A DNA stretch of 37,970 bases from G020354085 sp964629975. GTDB lineage: Bacteria; Pseudomonadota; Gammaproteobacteria; Acidiferrobacterales; Sulfurifustaceae. Location: NCBI GenBank assembly GCA_964629975.1, contig CAZVUN010000014.1, positions 1 to 37,970 on the forward strand, written 5' to 3'. The position numbers and the translations under genes are program-made. Shown here in pieces: positions 9,278-16,708 of the stretch (position 1 is the first letter of the stretch; each line of letters opens with the position of its first letter). The notes below the pieces were generated by a model. That model did no database searches, was not told the origin of the DNA, and saw nothing but the letters and a program-made list of their open reading frames with translations.

Positions 9278-9318
9278 ATTGTCACCGGGGCGCACGCTGC
9301 CGCCTTGATACCTGTCAA
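9278..9318 (-). promoter_or_regulatory. FNR/CRP-family box and class II promoter for the dioxygenase-like gene
   Basis: Read on the minus strand, 9318-9305 is TTGACAGGTATCAA, a 9/10 match to the FNR/ANR consensus TTGAT-N4-ATCAA. A -10-like GACAAT occupies 9283-9278, predicting a start near 9271. The box centre would then be at about -40.5, essentially the class II activation position (-41.5). The same half-site pair occurs at 17679-17692. The regulator itself is not in the window. Confidence 0.55.
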
Positions 9319-9347
9319 TGGAATTTGGTGCACGCCGCACAGCGATT

Positions 9348-9455
9348 GCACCGATTCGGTGCCTTGCGCCCGCGTGTGCAGGCCCGCGCCACGGCGGCGC
9401 GCTGCACTAGACTGGGACCGGTGGCCGTAACATCATTACGGTCTGCCGATTCGGC
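9348..9455 (+). promoter_or_regulatory. Palindromes upstream of the Anbu gene
   Basis: Three dyads lie between the divergent dioxygenase-like and Anbu genes. They are a 15-bp palindrome GCACCGATTCGGTGC (9348-9362, 7-bp arms), CCGTAA-N5-TTACGG (9425-9441), and GCCGATTCGGC (9445-9455). The first has operator-like symmetry; the latter two sit within 60 bases of the Anbu start and could be operators or leader hairpins. No strong sigma-70 promoter can be assigned. Confidence 0.35.
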
Positions 9456-9481
9456 TGACACGCCGCGGAGACCGCCGTCCC

Positions 9482-10213
9482 ATGACGTATTGCCTTGCCA
9501 TTCAAGTCAACGACGGGCTCGTGTTCGCGTCCGATTCGCGCACCAACGCCGGCGTCGATTACGTCAGCACCTACAGCAAGATGCACAGCTTTTCGGTGCC
9601 GGGCGAGCGCTTCATGACCTTGCTCAGCTCCGGCAATCTGGCCACCACCCAGGCGGTGGTCAACGCCGTAGCGCGCGATCTCGTCGAGGCGGCGCCGCAC
9701 AACCTGAGCACGTTCCGCTACCTGTTCGAGGTCGCGCAGTACGTCGGCGCGCTCAGCCAGCGGATGCAGGAACAGCACGGTGCGGCGCTGCGCCAGGCCG
9801 GCATCTCGCCGGAGGCGAACTTCATTCTCGGCGGCCAGATCCGCGGGCAGATGCCGGGCCTGTACCTGGTCTATCCGCAGGGCAACTACATCGCCGCCTC
9901 GCCGGAGATGCCGTACCTGCAGATCGGCGAGACCAAGTACGGCAAGCCGATCCTCGACCGCATCGTGCGCCCGACCACCACGCTCGACGACGCGGCGCGC
10001 TGTGCGCTGGTGTCGATCGACTCGACCATGCGCGCCAACATCTCGGTCGGCCCGCCGATTGAACTCATGATCTACGCGCGCGACCGTTTCGAGCCGACCC
10101 AGCGGCTCAATCTCGGGGCGGGCGATGCGCTGCTGACCGAGCTGCAGAGGCGCTGGAGCGAGGGGCTGCGGCAGGCGTTCGAACAGCTGCCGCGCTTCGC
10201 GTGGGAGCGCTAG
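9482..10213 (+). CDS. Anbu, proteasome-type Ntn-hydrolase family peptidase (COG3484)
   Basis: This 243-residue protein begins MTYCLAIQVNDGLVFASDSR followed by TNAGVD, the signature of Anbu (ancestral beta subunit), a bacterial homologue of proteasome and HslV subunits. After removal of Met1 the nucleophile would be Thr1, with the expected Asp17 and Lys32 (YSKMHSF). Further family motifs are LLSSGNLATTQAV and ILGGQIRG. Anbu forms open-ring or helical oligomers and commonly sits with the ATP-grasp, alpha-E and transglutaminase genes found at the start of this window; its substrate is not established. GGAG lies 12 bases before the ATG. It is transcribed alone here, with the downstream DUF5329 gene converging. 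Confidence 0.95.
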   Translation: MTYCLAIQVNDGLVFASDSRTNAGVDYVSTYSKMHSFSVPGERFMTLLSSGNLATTQAVVNAVARDLVEAAPHNLSTFRYLFEVAQYVGALSQRMQEQHGAALRQAGISPEANFILGGQIRGQMPGLYLVYPQGNYIAASPEMPYLQIGETKYGKPILDRIVRPTTTLDDAARCALVSIDSTMRANISVGPPIELMIYARDRFEPTQRLNLGAGDALLTELQRRWSEGLRQAFEQLPRFAWER

Positions 10214-10227
10214 CCGGCGCGGGGGCG

Positions 10228-10578
10228 CTAGCGCTGGCCGCGCCGCAGGCGCGCGAGCTCCTCGCTCAGCCAGGCGGCGGCAGGCTGCTCGCGCCCGGCG
10301 CAACGCACGCGGTAGGGCTCACCGCTCACCGTGCTGCCGCTCGCCGCCAGGCGGATGAAATCCTCCGCCGTGGTGATCCGGGACCTGAAGTAGCGGTACT
10401 TGCGCTCGACGTGGCCGCGCGCGTCCTTGCCGTCGGCGGAGGCGCCGTTGCGCACGAACGTGCAGGTGGATGATTCGATGTAGCCGAGCAGGTGCGCGAC
10501 CTCGCCCCCGGTGTCGCCCGCGGCCAGCGCCGGCCCGGCGGCGAGCAGTGCGAGGGTGAGCAGGATCGCACGCCGCAT
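10228..10578 (-). CDS. Exported DUF5329-family protein
   Basis: The protein has 116 residues from the ATG at 10578; a GTG three codons upstream is the alternative start. It has a clear signal peptide (RRAILLTLALLAAGPALA, cleavage after ALA) and a small domain with YIESSTCTFVRNG, KYRYFRSRITTAEDFIRLAA and GEPYRVRCAG, which I recognise as the DUF5329 pattern. Two cysteines (STCTF and VRCAG) could form a disulphide in the periplasm. Function is unknown. It follows the EEP lipoprotein gene by 11 bases on the same strand and is probably co-transcribed with it. Confidence 0.75.
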   Translation of the reverse strand: MRRAILLTLALLAAGPALAAGDTGGEVAHLLGYIESSTCTFVRNGASADGKDARGHVERKYRYFRSRITTAEDFIRLAASGSTVSGEPYRVRCAGREQPAAAWLSEELARLRRGQR

Positions 10579-10589
10579 CGGCGACACGA

Positions 10590-11495
10590 CTAGAACGCCT
10601 GCGCGCGCGGTGCGCGCACGGCGCGGAAGGTGACGCTCACCGGGTTGTGATCGGAGGAGGTCACCGGGTAGGCCGCGGCCTCGAGCACCTCCAGCCCGCG
10701 GTAGTACATGCCATCGACCGGCTCGCCGAGGAAGCGCGTGCGCTGATCATCGGCCAGCGGCACGGCCGCAAGCCCGAGGCCGGCGGCCACCGAGTCGAGC
10801 ACCGCGCGCCGCGCCGTGCTCCAGGTGTTGAAATCGCCGGCCAGGATGACCGGACCGGGGTGATTCGCCAGCAGCGCGGCGACCGCCTCGAGCTGTTCGC
10901 GGAACGCCGTGGTGCCGAGCGTGAAGTTGAGGCCGTGCAGGTTGGCCATCAGCAGTGGCTCACGCACGCCGGTCAACCGATACGTGGTCGTGAGCTCGGA
11001 CTTCGGAATGCGCGTGAGCGGTTCGGCGTGGCGCAGACTGCAGGCGCGCTCGGCCGGTGCGCGCGCGGCGGTCAGCACACCGGCATCGACATCGAACAGC
11101 CGGAACGAGGCGCTCAGGCGCCAGTGGTAGCGCTGTTCCATGAGCGCGCGGTAGAGATTGTCGGTGAGATACGCCTCTTGCAGCGCGACCAGGTCGTGGC
11201 CGGCGGCCAGGCGCTGAAAGTCCTCGCGCCAGCCGGGATCGCCGGTGCGGTGCACGTTCCAGGTGAGCACGCGCAGGCGCTCGCCGTCGAGTGCCGCGCC
11301 CGCGGCAGATACCCGTTCGGCGCGCGCGCCGGCCCCCGTGCACGGCGCGGTCGCAACATCGACAAGGCCGCGGGCATCACCGTGCAGCGTGCGCTGATCG
11401 TCTGGAATGGTGATGCAGCCGAGCAGACCGGCGGTGGCAAGCGCCACCAGCACGGGGGGCAGAAACGCGAAAAAGCGGGAAGAGCGCAGGCGCAT
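10590..11495 (-). CDS. Endonuclease/exonuclease/phosphatase (EEP) superfamily lipoprotein
   Basis: I start this at the ATG at 11495 (MRLRSSRFFAFLPPVLVAL), giving 301 residues, because a lipoprotein signal with lipobox ATAGLLGC follows. The longer upstream frame has no family-like sequence. The EEP fold is shown by LRVLTWNVHR, DLVALQEAY, LANHPGPVILAGDFNTW and the closing SSDHNPVSVTF, which carry the conserved Asn, Glu, Asp/Asn and Asp-His residues of this metal-dependent phosphoesterase fold. It resembles YafD-type proteins. A lipidated envelope form suggests an extracytoplasmic nuclease or phosphoesterase; the substrate cannot be inferred. No good ribosome-binding site is visible. Confidence 0.82.
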   Translation of the reverse strand: MRLRSSRFFAFLPPVLVALATAGLLGCITIPDDQRTLHGDARGLVDVATAPCTGAGARAERVSAAGAALDGERLRVLTWNVHRTGDPGWREDFQRLAAGHDLVALQEAYLTDNLYRALMEQRYHWRLSASFRLFDVDAGVLTAARAPAERACSLRHAEPLTRIPKSELTTTYRLTGVREPLLMANLHGLNFTLGTTAFREQLEAVAALLANHPGPVILAGDFNTWSTARRAVLDSVAAGLGLAAVPLADDQRTRFLGEPVDGMYYRGLEVLEAAAYPVTSSDHNPVSVTFRAVRAPRAQAF

Positions 11496-11647
11496 CACCA
11501 GAAACGGGGTACGTTCGGTATGACCGACATTACCCCGCACGGTTCCCCGCGTCCAGCCGGCCGCGGGGTGCGCACCACGAAACTGCCGGGCGACAGAACG
11601 GCGCGCCATTGCGGCGGGGTCGCCGCGCGCGCCCCGGGACCCCGCGC

Positions 11648-12175
11648 TCAGGGCTTACGCGCCCACTGCCCGCCGGCGTCCTGCACCCACCAGCCCGCGG
11701 GCGCCTGGCGCACCCAGGCCTCGGCAAAGATCGCGGCCACGGTGTGCGCGAACTCGGGATTCGCCGCATGCCCGACGGCCGCACGGGTGTCGGCATACAG
11801 GCGCTCCCGATCGGCGTTCTCGCGCCGCAGCAGCTCCTCCACGTCCTTGCGCTGCGCCGCCGGCAACGCCGAGGCATCGTGCAGCGCGAGCGTGCCGGCC
11901 GCGCTGAGCCCGAGCGTGCCCTCGGCGAGCAAGGCCGCCACCTCCGGGAAACGTGCCTTCATCGCGCCCACGATCCGCGGCAGGTTGCCGTCCTCGGTCG
12001 GCAGACCGCCGAGCGCCGCAACCGGCTGGTTGCGGTAGACGTTGTCGACGACCGTGGCGGCGATCTCCTGCGTGCGGCCACGCGCGGTCTTGATGTCCAT
12101 GCCGGCGCAGCCGAGGAGCTGCACGCCCAGCGCCAGAAGACCGAGTGCTGCGGCCCGTTTCCCGATCGTGTGCAT
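11648..12175 (-). CDS. YdbL-like (DUF1318) lipoprotein
   Basis: From the ATG at 12175 the product is 175 residues with a lipoprotein signal (KRAAALGLLALGVQLLGC). The C-terminal half has a DUF1318-like pattern: RRENADRERLYADTRAAVG, an alanine-rich helix, and QAPAGWWVQDAGGQW at the end. YdbL-type proteins are periplasmic, usually encoded beside YnbE/YdbH homologues involved in envelope lipid transport; those partners are absent here. Residues 30-110 (GRTQEIAATVVDNVYRNQPV onward) match nothing I know. A GTG 15 codons upstream would give a longer form, but a good promoter overlaps that stretch. Confidence 0.6.
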   Translation of the reverse strand: MHTIGKRAAALGLLALGVQLLGCAGMDIKTARGRTQEIAATVVDNVYRNQPVAALGGLPTEDGNLPRIVGAMKARFPEVAALLAEGTLGLSAAGTLALHDASALPAAQRKDVEELLRRENADRERLYADTRAAVGHAANPEFAHTVAAIFAEAWVRQAPAGWWVQDAGGQWARKP

Positions 12176-12210
12176 GGCGCAACTATAACCAAGTACCGCG
12201 GCGATGTTGA
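12176..12210 (-). promoter_or_regulatory. Sigma-70-like promoter, possibly leaderless, for the YdbL-like gene
   Basis: On the minus strand TCAACA (12210-12205) and TATAGT (12187-12182) are separated by exactly 17 bases. The usual start, seven bases past the -10, is 12175, which is the A of the ATG. No Shine-Dalgarno sequence exists, consistent with a leaderless mRNA. Confidence 0.5.
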
Positions 12211-12220
12211 GCGCGCGCAC

Positions 12221-12615
12221 GCGCGTGCCCGGAATCGGGTGTCTTGCTGCGCGCGGTCCGCGACGCTCTGAGAGGGCCTGCCCGACCGTGACGACGGCGT
12301 GCGTTGGTGGCCGGCGGCTGCCTCGATACCTTCTTCCACTCCATCATCGTCTGGGCAAGACTGCCCGAAATCACGGCAGACTCACCGCCGGCGCCTGCTT
12401 GCCCGCCAAAGCCCGCTCCGCCGCACCAGTCGCGATTTCATCGAACGCTGCGTGCCGGTCTTTCACGGTGGCAGCATGGCTCGCCATCGTCTCGGCCGGG
12501 CCCATACCGCCACTTTCCAATGGCCTGCCGACAGGCGCCGACGGCAAACGGCGCGCGCGCCAAACTCGGACCCGGCACCTCGGCGCCGCCGCCGGGACGG
12601 CGGCGCCGGCCGGCG
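12221..12615. other. 395-base non-coding stretch with one GC-rich hairpin
   Basis: No frame here resembles a protein family. Just past the stop of the ABC ATPase gene (12616) is a perfect 9-bp stem, GGCGCCGCC (12582-12590) with GGCGGCGCC (12599-12607) and an 8-base loop. It lacks a T-tract, so it is at best a weak or Rho-assisted terminator for the minus-strand operon. I see nothing else in the stretch. Confidence 0.4.
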
Positions 12616-13308
12616 CTACGCCCGCCGCCGGTCCTCGACGATCCTGCCGTCGTGCAGCTGGATCAGGCGGCGCGAGAAATCCATCACCCGCTGGTCGTGG
12701 GTGGAGAAGATGAAGGTCACGTTGTGCTCGCGGTTCATGTGCGCGAGCAGCGCCATGAGCTTCTCGGCGCTCTTGGAGTCGAGGTTGGCGGTCGGCTCAT
12801 CGGCGAGCACCAGCGACGGTTGCGAGACGATGGCGCGCGCCACGGCCACGCGCTGCTGCTGCCCGCCGGACAGCTCGCCGGGGCGCCGCTCCTCGAGACC
12901 CTCGAGGCCGACCTCCCGGAGAATCGCGCGCGCCTTGGCGGCGCGCACATCGGGGGCAATGCCTTGCAGCTGCATGACGAATTCCACGTTCTCGCGCGCG
13001 CTCAGCACGGGAATGAGGTTGTAGGCCTGGAACACGAAGCCGATCCGGGTGAGGCGCAAGCGCGCGAGCTCGCCCTTGCCGAGGCGGTCGACGCGCTGGC
13101 CGTCGACCGTGATCTCGCCGGTCGTGGGCCGGTCGAGGCCGCCGATCAGGTTGAGCAGCGTGCTCTTGCCCGAGCCCGAGGGGCCCCACAGGCACACGAA
13201 GTCCTGGCGCGGGATGTCGAGATTGATGTCGGTGAGCGCCTGCACCGCCACCGCGTCCTGGCGGTAGACCTTGGAGACATCGCGCAACTGGACGGTGAGC
13301 TCGGTCAT
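12616..13308 (-). CDS. ABC transporter ATPase, LolD/MacB type
   Basis: This 230-residue ATPase has Walker A GPSGSGKST (about residues 42-50), Q-loop FQAYNLIPVLSARENVEF, signature LSGGQQQRVAVARA, Walker B LVLADEPTANLDS and the H-loop histidine in FSTHDQRV. This architecture belongs to the MacB/LolD/FtsE branch, which works with FtsX-fold permeases by mechanotransmission rather than substrate channelling. It is the last gene of an operon with a LolA-like protein and two permeases. The stop of the preceding permease lies 18 bases upstream. Confidence 0.94.
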   Translation of the reverse strand: MTELTVQLRDVSKVYRQDAVAVQALTDINLDIPRQDFVCLWGPSGSGKSTLLNLIGGLDRPTTGEITVDGQRVDRLGKGELARLRLTRIGFVFQAYNLIPVLSARENVEFVMQLQGIAPDVRAAKARAILREVGLEGLEERRPGELSGGQQQRVAVARAIVSQPSLVLADEPTANLDSKSAEKLMALLAHMNREHNVTFIFSTHDQRVMDFSRRLIQLHDGRIVEDRRRA

Positions 13309-13326
13309 GCGGGTTGTTCCACCTGC

Positions 13327-14568
13327 CTAAACGCGCGTGAGCGCCTCGACCGGTACGTGGCGTGCCGCGCGCCACGCCGGATACAGGCTCGCCAACACCC
13401 CGAGCACGAATACCAGGACGTTGGCCGCCAGGAGGTCGCCCGCCGACCACGCCGGATAGATGACCGGCGCCACACCCAGGAGCTCCATGCCCTCGGCCAC
13501 CGCGCTCAGGTCGATGCCGCCCTGCAGCGCGGCGATCGTGCCCCAGGCCGCGAGGTTGCCGACGGCGAGCGCCAGGGCCAGCAGCATCAGCGACTCGAGC
13601 AGCACCTGGCCGATGATGTGGGCCGGCGGCATGCCGAGCGCCTGGAACATGCCGAACTCGCGCGTGCGCTCGAACACCGCCATGAGCAGCGTGTTGATGA
13701 GGCCGAACGACATGGCGGCAAACACGATCACGTACCAGATGATGAGGATCACGTCGGTGAGGCGCTGCGTCAGCACCAGCAGCGGCTCGGCGACCGTCCA
13801 CGGCACCACCTCGCGCTGCGCCCCGGCCGCCGCCGTGATGCGCGCCAGCGGCGCCTCGAGCCGGTCGCGATCCGTGGTCATGACCGCGATCTCGGTCACG
13901 GCCTCGCCCATCCGGAGCAGTGCCTGTGCGGTGGCGCGGCCGACGAACACGTAGGCCTCCTCCATTTGTTGCGGCTGGGTGTCGAAGATGCCGACCACGC
14001 GGAAGCCGCGGTCGGCGACCTGGTTGTCGACGTCCTGGCTCATCACCACGACGCGCCGGCCGAGGCCGGTCTCGAGCCGCTCGGCGAGCTTGCGCCCGAG
14101 CAGCAGGCCCTCGTCGTCGGGTGCGCTGAGATAGCGCCCGTCGGTAATCGCCCCGGGTATGAACGACAACCCGCGCTCGCGTTGCGGCTCGATGCCGACC
14201 AGCGTGACACCGGCCGATTCGCGCTCGCTCGCGACCACCGCCGGCACGCGCACGCGCGCCGCCCAGGCGCTCACCTCGGGCGCGGCGAGCGCGGCGCCGA
14301 GGGCGGCCTCGGGCGGGGCAAGGCGGTGTTCGATCACCGGGTCGTCGCGAAAGCCGGGCGCGTGAATCTGGATGTGGCCGGTGAGATTGAGGATGCCGTT
14401 GGTGAGCTGCTGCTCGAGCGAGCCGCGCGAGATCGCCGCCAGCACCACCATCGACCACACGCCGAGCGCGAAGGCAAACAGGATCAGGAAGGTGCGCCGC
14501 CTGTGCCGCCACAGGTTGCGCCAGGCGAGCGTCACGAGCAGCGGCGTGCGATGCGCGCTAGATGGCAT
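13327..14568 (-). CDS. FtsX-fold ABC permease (LolC/E-like), second of pair
   Basis: The ATG at 14568 has GAGG about 8 bases upstream and overlaps the previous gene by 11 bases, giving 413 residues. Topology is that of MacB/LolCE permeases: an N-terminal amphipathic/TM segment (VTLAWRNLWRHRRRTFLILF), a large periplasmic domain, then three C-terminal TM helices. The mechanotransmission region is recognisable as MAVFERTREFGMFQALGMPP. It shares the WRNLWRH start and the ERTREFG motif with the upstream permease, so the pair arose by duplication and probably forms a heterodimer, as LolC and LolE do. Confidence 0.9.
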   Translation of the reverse strand: MPSSAHRTPLLVTLAWRNLWRHRRRTFLILFAFALGVWSMVVLAAISRGSLEQQLTNGILNLTGHIQIHAPGFRDDPVIEHRLAPPEAALGAALAAPEVSAWAARVRVPAVVASERESAGVTLVGIEPQRERGLSFIPGAITDGRYLSAPDDEGLLLGRKLAERLETGLGRRVVVMSQDVDNQVADRGFRVVGIFDTQPQQMEEAYVFVGRATAQALLRMGEAVTEIAVMTTDRDRLEAPLARITAAAGAQREVVPWTVAEPLLVLTQRLTDVILIIWYVIVFAAMSFGLINTLLMAVFERTREFGMFQALGMPPAHIIGQVLLESLMLLALALAVGNLAAWGTIAALQGGIDLSAVAEGMELLGVAPVIYPAWSAGDLLAANVLVFVLGVLASLYPAWRAARHVPVEALTRV

Positions 14569-15778
14569 GCATCGCCTCGACCGGCGCAAGGCGGCGGATG
14601 CGCAACGCCGGATAGAGCGCGGCGAGCAGCGTGAACACCAGGATCACCCCCGGCCCGAGCGTGAAGGCGGTCAACGAGAGCTGCGGGGTGATCACGCCGG
14701 GCAGGCCGAACTGCGCGTAGAGCTCCTTCATGCCCGGAAAGGTGAAACCCTCGACGTAGAAGTACACGGCCAGGGCGCCGCCGAGCGCGATGCCGATGGC
14801 GAGCCCGAGCAGCGTGAGCAGGGCCGATTCGAGCATGACGATCGATCCGAGCCGCAACGGGGTGGCACCGAGCGCGAGCATGATGCCGAACTCGCGCGTG
14901 CGTTCGAGCACGCTCATGAGGAAGGTGTTCATGATGCTCAAGGTGACGATGAAGATGAGCGCCAGGTAGGTGATCCAGTTCTGCACCATGTCGGTCTGGA
15001 TCAGCTGCTTCACACCGGGGATGATCTCTTCCCAGTCGAGCACCACGAGATCGGGCTGCGCGCCGATCGCCGCGGCGACCGCGGCCTTGGTCTGCGGGAC
15101 GGTATCGACGCCGCGGCCCGACACCACGATGACATGCGCCTCGTCGCCCATGCTGAAGACGTCCTGAAAGGTGGCGAGCGGCATCTGTATCAGGTTGCGG
15201 TCGAGCTCCGGGTTGCCGCTGTCGAAGATGCCGACCACCGGCAGCACCGTGGCGGCGACCGAGCCGTCCTTGCCGGAACCGAGCAGGGTCAGCTCATCAT
15301 GCACCTGCACCTTGAGGTTGCGCGCGAGCCGCGCGCCCAGCACCACCTCCTGGGCGTCGTCCGCGGCGAGGTAGCGTCCGCTCTTAATAAGGTGCGGCAC
15401 CGTCGACACCCGCGGCTCGAAGGCGGGCTGCACCCCGAGCACCGGCACGCCGTAGGTGCGATCGCGGCTCGCGGCGAGCGCAAAACCCTGCGCGCGCACC
15501 GCCACCGCCGTGAGCCCGGTGCGGTCGCGCAACCGCTCCGCGAGCGCAGCCGCCCGCGGCACGGTGGCGCGCAGCTGCGGCTTGTCGAGGTAACCGGCGC
15601 GCTGCACCTGCACGTGACCATGGAACACGCGCAGGGTGGTGTCGATCATCATGTCGTAGGCGCCGAGCTGGATCGTGATCATGAACACCAGCAGCATCGC
15701 GGAAAAGGCGATCGCCGAGGCGGTGAGCCAGGTGCGGCGGCTGTGCCGCCACAGATTGCGCCAGGCCAGCCGAATCAT
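14558..15778 (-). CDS. FtsX-fold ABC permease (LolC/E-like), first of pair
   Basis: The protein has 406 residues and begins MIRLAWRNLWRHSRRTWLTA with a TM segment, followed by a MacB-like periplasmic domain. The C-terminal three-helix unit contains MNTFLMSVLERTREFGIMLA and ends near LAPVEAMHAI. It is predicted to sit in the inner membrane with the following permease and ATPase. It begins 49 bases after the stop of the LolA-like gene. This is not the housekeeping lolCDE set by sequence, because a divergent LolA-like protein is co-encoded and both permeases are closer to MacB-type COG4591/COG0577 members. The cargo is unknown. Confidence 0.9.
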   Translation of the reverse strand: MIRLAWRNLWRHSRRTWLTASAIAFSAMLLVFMITIQLGAYDMMIDTTLRVFHGHVQVQRAGYLDKPQLRATVPRAAALAERLRDRTGLTAVAVRAQGFALAASRDRTYGVPVLGVQPAFEPRVSTVPHLIKSGRYLAADDAQEVVLGARLARNLKVQVHDELTLLGSGKDGSVAATVLPVVGIFDSGNPELDRNLIQMPLATFQDVFSMGDEAHVIVVSGRGVDTVPQTKAAVAAAIGAQPDLVVLDWEEIIPGVKQLIQTDMVQNWITYLALIFIVTLSIMNTFLMSVLERTREFGIMLALGATPLRLGSIVMLESALLTLLGLAIGIALGGALAVYFYVEGFTFPGMKELYAQFGLPGVITPQLSLTAFTLGPGVILVFTLLAALYPALRIRRLAPVEAMHAI

Positions 15779-15827
15779 CGGCTCCGTCCCTGCGCCATGG
15801 CCGCTTGCTCAGTCCCTGCCATCGGCG

Positions 15828-16610
15828 CTAGCGCTCGCGCGGATTGCTCAGATTGGAAAGGGTGAACATGCTCGGTGGCAGCGTGAGTCCGAACTGCGCC
15901 TCCTTCACCACGATCTCGGTCCACTCCTCCGGCTTGTCGACCCGCTGCATGCGCTCGCGCGTGACGATGAGCTTGCCGCCCATCTCGCGCAGCTCGAGCG
16001 TGGTCAGCCGCTTCACCAGCACCCCGGCCTGATCGTAGAAGGCGTGCTCCAGCACGTTGTAGTCGTCGCGCACCTTGATGATCTCGCGCCCCCATACCAC
16101 CGGGGCGGTCTCTTTCGGTGTGGATTCGATCACCCACAGCTTGCGGCCCTGGTGCGACTCGGTGGCGACGAGCCGGTGCGTGTACTGTTCGATCAGGTCG
16201 TCGGCCTTGGCGAGATCGTTGTTGGAGAAGTCCGAACCCATCCAGCTCTGCTGCATCATGCTGGAGGGGATCTTGATCACGCGGTTGATCTTCGGCGTGT
16301 AGCTCCACATGTCATCGCCGATGAGCAGTGTCGCGTTGCCGGCGTCCTTGGCGGGCGCGGCGACGCGTACCAATGACTGCTTCTGCCCGCGCGTCCACAC
16401 GCGGATCGTCATGGTGCGCTGCCAGTCGGGTCGGTGGATGGTCATGTCCGCCAGCGTATACGACGACACGTCGCGCCAGTAGTCGATCGCCGCCTTGATG
16501 ATGGCACCGGCGTCCTCGGCCGCCGGTGCCGGGCATGCGACCGCGAGCAGAAGCAGCGCCAGGGCGGCGCCGGGGACGCGCTCACGGGACAAGCGTTTGG
16601 GTCGTAGCAT
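15828..16610 (-). CDS. LolA-like outer-membrane lipoprotein-sorting family protein (COG2834)
   Basis: The ATG at 16610 follows a GGAGGAG 11 bases upstream, giving 260 residues with a signal peptide ending near CPAPAAEDA. The mature part is a LolA/LolB-type half-barrel: YWRDVSSYTLADMTI, TMTIRVWTRGQKQSLVRV, LLIGDDMWSYTPKINRVIKI and SWMGSDFSNNDLAKADDL are typical of COG2834 proteins encoded with ABC permeases, in contrast to the housekeeping LolA. It probably carries a lipid or lipoprotein delivered by the downstream permease/ATPase complex; the nature of the cargo is inference. It is the first gene of a four-gene minus-strand operon and is divergent from the ROK kinase. Confidence 0.9.
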   Translation of the reverse strand: MLRPKRLSRERVPGAALALLLLAVACPAPAAEDAGAIIKAAIDYWRDVSSYTLADMTIHRPDWQRTMTIRVWTRGQKQSLVRVAAPAKDAGNATLLIGDDMWSYTPKINRVIKIPSSMMQQSWMGSDFSNNDLAKADDLIEQYTHRLVATESHQGRKLWVIESTPKETAPVVWGREIIKVRDDYNVLEHAFYDQAGVLVKRLTTLELREMGGKLIVTRERMQRVDKPEEWTEIVVKEAQFGLTLPPSMFTLSNLSNPRER

Positions 16611-16696
16611 GGAACGGTACGCTCCTCCGTGGCCGTATGGTACTGGAAGCCCCGCGAAAGCGCGCAGTGCGCAGCCGGTGCGGGCGTGCGAGGCGC

Positions 16697-16708
16697 TACA
16701 ATGCGCAC
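16697..16708 (+). promoter_or_regulatory. -10 element placing the transcript start on the ROK kinase ATG
   Basis: TACAAT (16697-16702) lies six bases before the ATG at 16709, so a start seven bases past the -10 falls on the A of the start codon. The -35 region (GCCGGT, 17-base spacing) is poor and no Shine-Dalgarno sequence precedes the gene. A leaderless transcript is possible. Confidence 0.35.

Noticed and set aside
12582..12607. A strong terminator after the ABC ATPase gene
   Set aside because: The 9-bp GC stem is perfect but no T-tract follows, so I mention it only as a hairpin.
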